Source: Haloarcula hispanica ATCC 33960 (GTDB lineage: Archaea > Halobacteriota > Halobacteria > Halobacteriales > Haloarculaceae). Taken from it: 64,000 bases of DNA. A program made the translations under genes and the position numbers. Numbering within the stretch: the stretch's first letter is position 1; every line of letters begins with the position of its first letter. The stretch spans positions 372,001 through 436,000 of the forward strand of contig NC_015943.1 in assembly GCF_000223905.1 (NCBI RefSeq). The letters are read 5' to 3'. This document shows positions 1 to 7,889 of the stretch, piece by piece. The notes beneath the pieces are model-generated. The model saw only the letters and a list, made by a program, of their open reading frames with translations, was not told the origin of the DNA and did not search any database.

Positions 1-854
1 TCGTCGAGCAGGGCGGCCCACTCGTCGGTGTCGAACTCGCCTTCGTACGTGAACAGCGACGCACCCCAGAACCAGGCACCGAGGGTGTTGATTGCACCCG
101 TCAGCCAGCCGAGGTCACCGGTCGACCAGTACAGGTCGCCGTCTTGAAGGTCCACGGCGTACTTCTGTGTTGCCGCGACGCCGGCGATCCAGCGCTGTTT
201 GTGGAGGACACCCTTGGCCAGCCCGGTCGTTCCCGAAGTGTAGTACAGCAGCGCGTCGTCTTCCCCGCTGGTCTCAGCGACCTCGTACGCCGTGCTCGCG
301 CCATCAAGCGCGGTATTGAACACCACGTCGTCAGCGGGTGCGCCGCCCCCGCGGTCAACGGTGAGTACGTGTTCGACCGACGGGGCCTCGTCCAGCGCGT
401 CTTCGACCGTGTCGCGATTGTCGGTCGTGGTGACGACGACCTTCGCGTCGCAGTCGTCCAGACGGTACGAGATGCCGTCGGGGCCGAACCGCTCGTTGAC
501 ACTTCCCCAGACGGCACCGTGTTTGAGCGTGCCGACCAGCGCCACGTAGTGCTCCGGAATCCGGGGCATGTATGAAAAGACCCGGTCACCCTGGGCGACC
601 CCGAGGTCGTCGAGAACGTTGGCGAACTGGCTCGAACGGTCAGCAAGCTCCCAGAACGTCATTTTCGACAGCTCTCCGTCGGTCCCGACCTGGTAGAGTG
701 CGACCTGGCCCCGGTCGGTCGCGTGACGGTCGGCGACTTCGTGCCCGATGTTCAGCTCGTTTGGTGCGTCCCAGTCCGCTGCCGCGTATATATCGTCCCA
801 GGAGAACTCGTTTCGCGCTGTGTCGTAGTCCGGGAGGTTGTGGCTGGTGACCAT
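1..854 (-). CDS. Acyl-CoA synthetase (AMP-forming), N-terminal part, cut by window edge
   Basis: About 284 residues can be read from an ATG at 854 before the frame runs off the left edge. An acetyl-CoA-synthetase-like opening is followed by the adenylation P-loop YTSGTTGLAKGV at about residue 210 and a YWSTGDLGW segment, both typical of the ANL superfamily. Such enzymes activate a carboxylic acid to an acyl-adenylate and then to the CoA thioester in the cytoplasm. The C-terminal lid domain lies outside the window. A TATA-like gttatacc about 35 bp before the ATG suggests its own promoter, although the gene follows the UbiD pair on the same strand. The substrate (acetate, medium-chain or aromatic acid) cannot be decided. 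Confidence 0.85.
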   Translation of the reverse strand, partial: MVTSHNLPDYDTARNEFSWDDIYAAADWDAPNELNIGHEVADRHATDRGQVALYQVGTDGELSKMTFWELADRSSQFANVLDDLGVAQGDRVFSYMPRIPEHYVALVGTLKHGAVWGSVNERFGPDGISYRLDDCDAKVVVTTTDNRDTVEDALDEAPSVEHVLTVDRGGGAPADDVVFNTALDGASTAYEVAETSGEDDALLYYTSGTTGLAKGVLHKQRWIAGVAATQKYAVDLQDGDLYWSTGDLGWLTGAINTLGAWFWGASLFTYEGEFDTDEWAALLD

Positions 855-1024
855 ACACCGCTCGGAATACCGGATTCTGGTATAACTGTACCGGTTACTT
901 TTTGCGAAAAACGTATTGAATCTATTTTATTTTTCATTCCTACCTAGGTATTATTCGATTTCAGTATGGCGTAAACAGAACTGATTACAACATATTCGAA
1001 GATATATACACGCGAGAGACATAT

Positions 1025-2428
1025 TCAGTGGGGCGATTCGTTTTCAGTCGTCTCTCCGGGAGCGGTGTCGGGTTCGTCCCACAGGACACGAGCCACGTCG
1101 CGGACGTCGTTCGGGAAGGAGTTCTCGAACGTGACTCGCGGCGCGATGTAGGTTTCCTTCCAGCGCGGGTCCCACGCCGCGTTCACGTACAGGCGCGAGC
1201 CGGTTTCGTTGTCTCGTCGATAGTGAGGGCGTGTCGCTGCCGGTGCATCCGGTTCGCTGAACGTCCAGTCGCGGGCGGGGTGGGATTTCAGCCAGATATC
1301 GGCCAGAACGCGGCCGAAGTCCTGTGGCGGAACGTCTTCATCGACGATAACGACTGTGTCGAAAAGCGACGAGAACGAAAAGAGGATGTTCGCGAGTTGC
1401 CACTCGAAGCCGCCGTAGAGCACGTCACTAGCGACGAAACAGATACCGAGTTCAGCCTCTGCCGGCAGCATAATCCATTCGACTGGCGAGATGCCCCAGT
1501 AGTTGTTGAGTCGGTGATAGAGCGCTGCGGCGGTCACGAGCCCCGTGAGACGGGTGTCATCCGCGAGTGGGCGACCGACGGGGGAGACGGGGATGACCGG
1601 GTTTTCAGTAGTGCGGACGCGCTCGACCGACAGCGAGAGCGGGCCGCTCTCGATGACGTATTCCCAGCCCTCTCGACGGTCGGACCGGAAGTCCGGCTTG
1701 CAGTCCACGACCGTCGTCTCCATGACGACCTCCGTCGCGCTCGGGACGAGGCCGCCATTGGTCGGGACGAGCGGGACGGTTCCGGTCACCCCACAGGACT
1801 GGATCGGCGTGGCAGTTTGCTCGGTGACAGCGAGCAGGTACGCCGTCGTGATCGCCGCCGGCGGCACGCCGAGCGCTATCGTCATCGTCGTCCCTTCGCC
1901 GACAAGCGACGACAGCGTGTCTGGGACACGCACTCTGAGCGTGTCGCCGCCCACGACCGAGCCGTGAACCGGTGCCCAGTGTGTGCCGTCAGCGGTCGAG
2001 ACCGATGCGACGCCAAGCGTCACTGCGGGCCACGTATCGGTTTCGCCCTGCGGGAACCGCAAGTCCTGTGCGTCGATATCTGTTCCCGAGGCCGCCTGAC
2101 CCGTGTATGTCGGGTTCAGGTTCCCGCCGGCCGGGCCGAGAGTGCTGATCGTCTCCAGTAGATCAACGAGCATGGCTTCCGGGTCGAGTCCGAGGCCGAG
2201 CGACAGCCGCGACCACGGCCTGGCCTCGCGCTGGTGTGTCTGGTCCGGGCCGCTGAACACACCGCTAACTAGATCACTGCCGGCGGCTCGCTGGAATCGA
2301 AGCGCCGGCCCACTCGCCCGGAGCGCCTCCGCCGCAAGCACGTCCACCGGGACTTCGAACGGGCCGTCGAGTCGGACGAGGTCGTCGTCGCCGGCCAGTC
2401 CGCGGACGTACTGCGTGAACGGTATCAC
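1025..2428 (-). CDS. UbiD-family protein, divergent, probably non-catalytic partner
   Basis: A 467-aa protein whose start overlaps the stop of the upstream UbiD homologue by 4 bp (ATGA), so the two are translationally coupled. It keeps the overall UbiD layout, including a C-terminal region with a YGGFEWQLANILF-like core and a DVPPQDFG segment. It lacks the EGPFG loop that holds the catalytic acids in active family members; a VESGPLSL-type stretch occupies roughly that place. UbiD enzymes use prenylated FMN for reversible decarboxylation of aromatic or unsaturated acids. I infer a structural or regulatory subunit paired with the neighbouring intact copy. It could also be a diverged enzyme with altered chemistry. 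Confidence 0.65.
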   Translation of the reverse strand: MIPFTQYVRGLAGDDDLVRLDGPFEVPVDVLAAEALRASGPALRFQRAAGSDLVSGVFSGPDQTHQREARPWSRLSLGLGLDPEAMLVDLLETISTLGPAGGNLNPTYTGQAASGTDIDAQDLRFPQGETDTWPAVTLGVASVSTADGTHWAPVHGSVVGGDTLRVRVPDTLSSLVGEGTTMTIALGVPPAAITTAYLLAVTEQTATPIQSCGVTGTVPLVPTNGGLVPSATEVVMETTVVDCKPDFRSDRREGWEYVIESGPLSLSVERVRTTENPVIPVSPVGRPLADDTRLTGLVTAAALYHRLNNYWGISPVEWIMLPAEAELGICFVASDVLYGGFEWQLANILFSFSSLFDTVVIVDEDVPPQDFGRVLADIWLKSHPARDWTFSEPDAPAATRPHYRRDNETGSRLYVNAAWDPRWKETYIAPRVTFENSFPNDVRDVARVLWDEPDTAPGETTENESPH

Positions 2429-3930
2429 TGTGACTGCCCCTCCCGCTCGTCAAGCCGGTCGAACCGCGCAGCGTTTAGGCCCGCTTCGACCAGCCGCTCC
2501 TGGGCTCGCTTCCGGGTTTCTGTGGTCGCTGCCATCTCCGCCGCGTCACCGTCGGTCGTTGCGTCAATGTAGGCTTTGGCCGTCTTCGCCTTCGACGTCC
2601 CCACGTCCGCGTTGCCCTTCTCGTCGGGCGTCTGGTAGATGTTGAGCGGAACTTTCGGCATTCGCTCGACGCCGAACTGATGGAAGTCGGCGTCCGGATC
2701 GGCCTCAAGCGCGATAGCTGTCAAGACTGCCCGTGGGTCGAGCGGGTCGACAGCAGCGTCGACAAACACGAAGAAATCGATGTGGAGCATCCCCCACGTC
2801 GTGAAAATGAAGTTCGCCAGTTCGTGGAGATAGCCCGGATACGGTCGATCCGTCGCGATGACCCAGACGGTGCGAGAGGTGAATCGCCACGGGACCGCCA
2901 TCGCAACGTCGAATCCGGCGGCCCGAAGACCGACAGTCGCGTCGGGGCCGGCCGCGACGAGCCGGAGCGTACTGGTCGAGTTTTGCCCGTATCCGACACC
3001 GCTCCCCTCGACACAAAACGGTATTCGCGGTTCGTGGCGGTGGGTGATCGCATCGACCTCGAACACCGGCATGGAGCGTCGCGGGCCGTTCATGTAGCCG
3101 AAGTAGTCGCCGAACGGCCCCTCGTCGAGGCGGTCGTCGGGTCGAACGTGGCCTTCGAGAACTAACTCGGCCGTCGCCGGGACGTACAGGTCATTGGTTT
3201 CGCACTGGACGAGGTCCACAGGCTCGCTTTTCAGGCCGCCCGCGAATGCCGCTTCGCTCCGGCCTGTCGGAATCCACATATCCGCAGTACACTCGACGGT
3301 GGGTTCGGCACCGATGACGACCGCGACGGGCATCGGTTCGCCCCGGGGTTCGTAGTCGTAGTAGTAGCGGTTGGGTACCTGCTCGCCGGCCAGTAACAGC
3401 AGACTGGCCTGGGAGGAGTCGTGGATCATCATGCGATGGCTCGACCAGGTCCCCCACTCCGTGTCGGGGTCCGGTGCGACGATGGTGTGGAGATTCGAGT
3501 ACCGTCCCCCGTCGCCCTCATGGATATATGGCCACGGAAACGACAGGAGGTCGACCTCGTTCCCCGTCCGCACTGTTTCTTTGCAGGGGGCCTCCTGGCT
3601 CGCGACAGTTCGGGGCGCTTGTGGCGCGTTGAGGCGATCAATCACTCGGTCGTAGTACGTACGGCCCGAAAGGCCGCCTGAGAGTCCCAGCGCGCGGGCG
3701 AAGTGATCCCAGGGACGCGTCTGGGGGCCGCGGTACGGATCGCCAACCAGTTTCGACTCCGTCTCTAGCCCTGCGATGGACTCGAACACCGGAATCGGGC
3801 CGTCGCGGATATTGGCGAGCATCGTCGCCGCGCTCGCTTCGAGGTCCCACGACACCGGTTGGTCAAAGGACCGGAGCCAACCGGTCGTGTCGAGCAAATC
3901 GAGGTACTCGCGGAGCGAACTAACCGACAT
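2425..3930 (-). CDS. UbiD-family prenyl-FMN decarboxylase
   Basis: A 501-aa protein close to the usual UbiD/Fdc length. It carries the diagnostic DEGPFGDYFGYM loop around residue 268. The first Glu matches one catalytic acid of the Glu-Arg-Glu set, and the second acid is Asp instead of Glu. PWPYIHEGDGGRYSN and the NSTSTLRL region are also family-like. It should catalyse (de)carboxylation of an aromatic or alpha,beta-unsaturated acid using prenylated FMN. It lies 3 bp after the 164-aa gene and overlaps the divergent UbiD copy downstream, giving a three-gene operon next to an acyl-CoA ligase. No UbiX flavin prenyltransferase is present in the window, so the cofactor must be made elsewhere. Confidence 0.85.
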   Translation of the reverse strand: MSVSSLREYLDLLDTTGWLRSFDQPVSWDLEASAATMLANIRDGPIPVFESIAGLETESKLVGDPYRGPQTRPWDHFARALGLSGGLSGRTYYDRVIDRLNAPQAPRTVASQEAPCKETVRTGNEVDLLSFPWPYIHEGDGGRYSNLHTIVAPDPDTEWGTWSSHRMMIHDSSQASLLLLAGEQVPNRYYYDYEPRGEPMPVAVVIGAEPTVECTADMWIPTGRSEAAFAGGLKSEPVDLVQCETNDLYVPATAELVLEGHVRPDDRLDEGPFGDYFGYMNGPRRSMPVFEVDAITHRHEPRIPFCVEGSGVGYGQNSTSTLRLVAAGPDATVGLRAAGFDVAMAVPWRFTSRTVWVIATDRPYPGYLHELANFIFTTWGMLHIDFFVFVDAAVDPLDPRAVLTAIALEADPDADFHQFGVERMPKVPLNIYQTPDEKGNADVGTSKAKTAKAYIDATTDGDAAEMAATTETRKRAQERLVEAGLNAARFDRLDEREGQSQ

Positions 3931-3933
3931 AGA

Positions 3934-4428
3934 TCACTCCTGTTGTTCCAGCACGCGCCTCAGTGGGTCGTCGTCGAGTTCACGGCGGACCTCAGCGTAG
4001 GCGTCAAGCAGGGCCGGTCGTTCTGTGGCGAGCTGGTCGAACGCGATCTCGCGAAGCGCATCGGCCGTTGACTCGTACTCGCCTGTCTCGACGAGATACT
4101 GTAAGAGGACCTTCAGATCGTCGGATCGTGTATTGAGGATGTTCGACGCCGTCTCCTGTTCGGCCGCCAGATGCGTCACCAGCTCCTGATCGATACCAGT
4201 CGCCTCAGTCTCGTCGAGCAGTTCGACGTATCTGGTCTCGCTGACGCTCTCGTGTGGCCCGGCGACGATTGTTAGCGGTTCCGGGTCAGTGAGCGCATCG
4301 GGGTCTTTGGCAATCCGAACGCGTGCCTCGAAAATGCGTTTCGTTTGGGCATCCGTGATCTGTAGTGTGGTCTCTGTCTGTGCTTCTTCGGGGAGATGGT
4401 CTGCTGACGTGATGTAGTGGTTCGACAT
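3934..4428 (-). CDS. Unknown protein, first gene of the UbiD operon
   Basis: A 164-aa acidic cytoplasmic protein with no signal peptide, no membrane segment and no cysteine cluster. I do not recognise a family. It has a mixed N-terminal half and a predicted helical C-terminal half ending in a charged stretch. The stop lies 3 bp before the UbiD start, and a GGGCAGG sequence precedes its ATG. Tight coupling makes a small accessory subunit or substrate-binding partner of the UbiD pair plausible, by context only. Confidence 0.6.
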   Translation of the reverse strand: MSNHYITSADHLPEEAQTETTLQITDAQTKRIFEARVRIAKDPDALTDPEPLTIVAGPHESVSETRYVELLDETEATGIDQELVTHLAAEQETASNILNTRSDDLKVLLQYLVETGEYESTADALREIAFDQLATERPALLDAYAEVRRELDDDPLRRVLEQQE

Positions 4429-4717
4429 TACCTGCCCTCAGTTGTTTTGCTGATGTTCTTAGCAACCTCTTGTCCCTATTGCATATATGTACCGTCGTCA
4501 GTCCACCGTTTCACTGACCCGTGCATCCCAGGCACAGTTTGTCGCTCGAATCGGGCTCTGTGAGCTGAAATGCGCGGATCACTAGTATTGAGAGGTTGTC
4601 AGAAAGTGTATATTTACACGAGCCAGTATAATGTTTCCTTCAGTTATATATGCCGCTTGATCGAAGCCAGAGTATGCACTGCCAATTGACGCGACTCAGC
4701 CGTTTTCGCTTCGATAG

Positions 4718-6283
4718 ATGAACGGATTGTTTCGCCGGTACCTGGTCGTTATCGTCCGGTTTTTACCCTTCGCGCTGTCATTTCTCCGTGACCGTCGGCG
4801 GTTCGTCCTTTTTGGCTCACGAAGACAGGTTCCAGACGAGAAGCATCGACAACGGGCCGAGCAGATCCGGGATACGATGCTCGAACTCGGACCGGCCTTC
4901 ATCAAAGTCGGGCAGGTACTCTCGACGCGCCCAGATATCGTTCCACCGGTGTATGCCGACGTTTTCGGAACCCTTCAGGACGAAGTGCCAGAGGGTGCAG
5001 GGGGCGATCCAAAACACGTCGTCGCGGAAGAACTGGGCGACGAACTCGATCAGTCGACGCTCGAACCGGTCGCCGGCGGGTCGCTCGCGTACGTCTATAC
5101 GGCAGACTATCGGGGTGAGCGAATCGCACTGAAAGTTCGACGTCCCGAATTGAAACCCGTGATAACGCGTGACCTCCGGGTGGTCCGGGGGCTGCTTCCG
5201 CTGATTCGCCCCTTCGCTACCGAACGCCAGCAGTATTCGATCCAAAACGCGGCTGACGATTTTGAGGACATCATCCTGAACGAGTTGGATTTCAAGCGTG
5301 AAGCGACGATCATGGCCGATATCAGGGAGAACTTCGACGACGATGAGCGAGTCGTCATCCCTGCCATCTACGAAGACCTGTGCTCTGAGCGCGTGTTAGC
5401 TATGGAGTATCTGACCGGTCGGAAAATAACCGACGACGACGCTTTCGACGATGTCGACGTGACGCCACACGAGATGGCGACACGGATCATCAATGTGTAC
5501 CTGGAGATGGGTCTCGTCGACGGCGTGTTCCACGCTGACCCCCATCCGGGCAACCTCGGCGTCACAGACGACGGCCATCTGTTACTCTTCGATTTCGGCA
5601 TGAGCGAACGCCTGCCACCGACGGTTCAGGACGATATCATCGCCCTCTATCGGGCACTCGTCCGTCGTGACGTGGACGACCTGGTGGACGCGCTCATCGC
5701 GCTCGATGTCCTCGAACCACACGTCAACCGCGCCGAGGTCGGCCGGGTGCTCGAACTTGTCATCGAGAACCTCGAAGGCCAGTCGGAGATCACCTGGCGG
5801 CAGATCATCACGGAGCTGACGACGAACCTCCGTGCGTTCCCGTTTCGGATTCCGCCGGACGTGATGCTACTCATCCGTGTCGGGACCGTCGGTGAGGGCG
5901 TCTGTCGACAGCTCGATCCGGAGTTCGACTTCCTCGCCGCTGTTCGCTCGTTTCTCGTCGAACAGAACCTCATCGAGAGTGAATTGGACGCAATCATCGA
6001 GGAAACGTGGGCGGACGTGCGCCGGTCGCTTCCCGCGCTGGCACGGGTCCCGTCACGAGTCGACCGAACGTTGTATCGGCTCGAACGTGGTGAACTGGTC
6101 GTCCGTACGGAACCGGCTGATGGACATGGAATAGGGGAGCGGAATCTCGGTTACGCGGTGATCGCCGGAGCGCTCATCGTGGCAGCAGCGATTCTGACCT
6201 TTCACCAGCGTCCGTACGAGATCCCAGTACTTGCCGTCGCCGCCGGCTTTCTCCTCGTCTACCTCGTCGACATCGAGTCGTAG
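4718..6283 (+). CDS. ubiB: ABC1/UbiB atypical kinase-like ATPase with C-terminal membrane hairpin
   Basis: 521 aa. The ADCK/UbiB hallmarks are in order: the KxGQ motif in FIKVGQVLSTRPDIVP (about residue 65), a small-residue nucleotide loop GGSLAYVYTA, the invariant lysine in ALKVRRP, the catalytic HADPHPGNL and the metal-binding DFG in LLLFDFGMSE. Two hydrophobic helices close the protein, as in UbiB proteins that sit at the membrane. The family supports isoprenoid-quinone lipid metabolism and is thought to act as an ATPase; in haloarchaea the partner would be menaquinone or another isoprenoid lipid. It is divergent from the UbiD operon across 289 bp of AT-rich DNA. The gene symbol reflects family homology, not a proven function. 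Confidence 0.88.
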   Translation: MNGLFRRYLVVIVRFLPFALSFLRDRRRFVLFGSRRQVPDEKHRQRAEQIRDTMLELGPAFIKVGQVLSTRPDIVPPVYADVFGTLQDEVPEGAGGDPKHVVAEELGDELDQSTLEPVAGGSLAYVYTADYRGERIALKVRRPELKPVITRDLRVVRGLLPLIRPFATERQQYSIQNAADDFEDIILNELDFKREATIMADIRENFDDDERVVIPAIYEDLCSERVLAMEYLTGRKITDDDAFDDVDVTPHEMATRIINVYLEMGLVDGVFHADPHPGNLGVTDDGHLLLFDFGMSERLPPTVQDDIIALYRALVRRDVDDLVDALIALDVLEPHVNRAEVGRVLELVIENLEGQSEITWRQIITELTTNLRAFPFRIPPDVMLLIRVGTVGEGVCRQLDPEFDFLAAVRSFLVEQNLIESELDAIIEETWADVRRSLPALARVPSRVDRTLYRLERGELVVRTEPADGHGIGERNLGYAVIAGALIVAAAILTFHQRPYEIPVLAVAAGFLLVYLVDIES

Positions 6284-6322
6284 CTCCTGCCTCACCGGGT
6301 CTCCAGAAGAACAAACAGCAAT

Positions 6323-6339
6323 CCGACCGAGAGTCGGAA
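6323..6339 (+). terminator. Small hairpin downstream of the UbiB gene
   Basis: A perfect 6-bp stem (tccgac/gtcgga) with a 5-nt loop lies about 40 nt after the ubiB stop. No strong T-run follows, so termination is only a possibility. Confidence 0.25.
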
Positions 6340-6502
6340 TGCAGGTGACGGCACAGGTGTAGTCGGCTCATCCGGAATGGCTCGCGCAGTTCTCCGGTCA
6401 TCAGGGAAAAACCGAGCACGGCTCCGAAGTCGCCACAGCAGACGACCGATACCGGCTCTCACACCCGAAGTTTGACAACTTGGAGGCATGAACCCCTAGA
6501 GA

Positions 6503-7741
6503 ATGGTCGCGATCATCGATTCGCTCCTCCTTCGTCTCCTCGTTGCATTCGGTATTGGTGCTCTCATCGGACTGGAACGGGAACAGGCGAAATCTGGGGG
6601 CACGTTCGCTGGCAGCCGGACGTTTCCGCTGTTTGCCCTCGTCGGTGCAACCGCCCAGGCGTTCTTTCCGGCCCTCTTGCCCGTCACTGTCCTCGCTATT
6701 GCAGTCCCCCTGACCGTCGCGTATGCCGGGAAAGTGCTGACTGAAGGGGATATCGGACTCACGACGGTGACCGCTGCCTTGCTCACTGTCCTTCTGGGTG
6801 CGTTGGCAGTGTCCTCCGAACGCGGGATGCTGTTCGCGATCATTCTCGGCGGGAGTGTCACTGTCCTCATGTCGGCGAAACCCATGATCCACAGTTTCGT
6901 CGACCAGATCGACGAGCGGGAACGCCGTGCCTCGCTCAAATTCATCCTCGTCGTGGTGGTCGTGCTGCCGATCCTGCCTGATCGTGAACTCGATGTCCTA
7001 TACGGCCTCAATCCGCGGTTCATCTGGCTGATGGTCGGCTTTGTCACCGGCCTGAGCTTCGCTGCCTACATCTTGAGCCGGTTTCTCGGAGCCAAGCGGG
7101 GGATCGCCCTCACGGGAATCCTCGGCGGGTTCGTCTCTTCGACCGCGACGACGGTCTCGATGGCCGAGCGGATCAGTGAAACTCCAGAGCTCTACAAGAT
7201 CGGCTCGTTCTCGATTGTCGTCGCGTCGATCGTCATGTTCCCGCGCGCACTCGTCGAGGTCGCCGTCGTCAACCCGGCCTTACTCCCTCGCGTCGTCGTT
7301 CCGCTCGGAGTAATGACTGGTGTCGGCGTGGGTATCGCCGGCATCGTCTACTGGCAATCGACGACAGAGTCCGCGGTCGAGACCGATCTCAAGAACCCGT
7401 TTCGTCTCCGACCGGCACTGTTTTTCGGCGCTGTTTTCGCAATCGTGCTCCTCGTGTCCCAGTCCGCGAATACCTGGTTCGGCGACTCGGGTATCTATGC
7501 GACTGCGTTCCTCTCGGGGCTCGCTGACGTCGACGCCATCACGCTTACGCTGAGCGCGCTCGAAGCGGACGGTGAGATCTCGCCCGAAGTAGCGACTACC
7601 GGCATCGTCATCGGCGCTATCGCGAATACGCTCACGAAAGCCGGACTCGCGTGGCTACTGGGGACGGTCGAACTGGGCCGGCGAGTGACGGTCGCTCTTG
7701 GAATCGTCGCCGTCGCCGGCATCGCTGTCGTCGTCCTCTAA
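6503..7741 (+). CDS. MgtC/SapB-DUF4010 family membrane protein (copy 1)
   Basis: 412 aa, almost wholly hydrophobic. The N-terminal MgtC/SapB domain contains the family signature GALIGLEREQAKSGG (about residues 19-33) and TFPLFALVGA. A longer DUF4010-like C-terminal domain has GFVSSTATTVSMA and SGLADVDAITLTL. Around a dozen membrane segments are expected. The biochemical role of these fusions is not established; MgtC relatives are linked to magnesium or phosphate homeostasis. A GGAGG at 6482-6486 is followed by a three-codon ATG-Asn-Pro-stop frame just before the chosen ATG. A second member of the same family lies at 23496-24797. Confidence 0.85.
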   Translation: MVAIIDSLLLRLLVAFGIGALIGLEREQAKSGGTFAGSRTFPLFALVGATAQAFFPALLPVTVLAIAVPLTVAYAGKVLTEGDIGLTTVTAALLTVLLGALAVSSERGMLFAIILGGSVTVLMSAKPMIHSFVDQIDERERRASLKFILVVVVVLPILPDRELDVLYGLNPRFIWLMVGFVTGLSFAAYILSRFLGAKRGIALTGILGGFVSSTATTVSMAERISETPELYKIGSFSIVVASIVMFPRALVEVAVVNPALLPRVVVPLGVMTGVGVGIAGIVYWQSTTESAVETDLKNPFRLRPALFFGAVFAIVLLVSQSANTWFGDSGIYATAFLSGLADVDAITLTLSALEADGEISPEVATTGIVIGAIANTLTKAGLAWLLGTVELGRRVTVALGIVAVAGIAVVVL

Positions 7742-7889
7742 TCCGTTGGGCCACCGAAGCCACGTCAGTCCCGAAAAATCGCGTCCGGAAGCCGTGAAGA
7801 AACTACCTGCGAACGTACGAGATATCGGGAAGCTCCGAGAAGCCCGCAGAATAGCCTGTAACGCAGTGATGGGCTGGCAGACGGTCAGA

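Noticed and set aside
101-646. A 181-aa minus-strand frame and long plus-strand frames over the same DNA
   Set aside because: They are out-of-frame shadows of the acyl-CoA synthetase, which shows clear adenylation motifs in another minus-strand frame.
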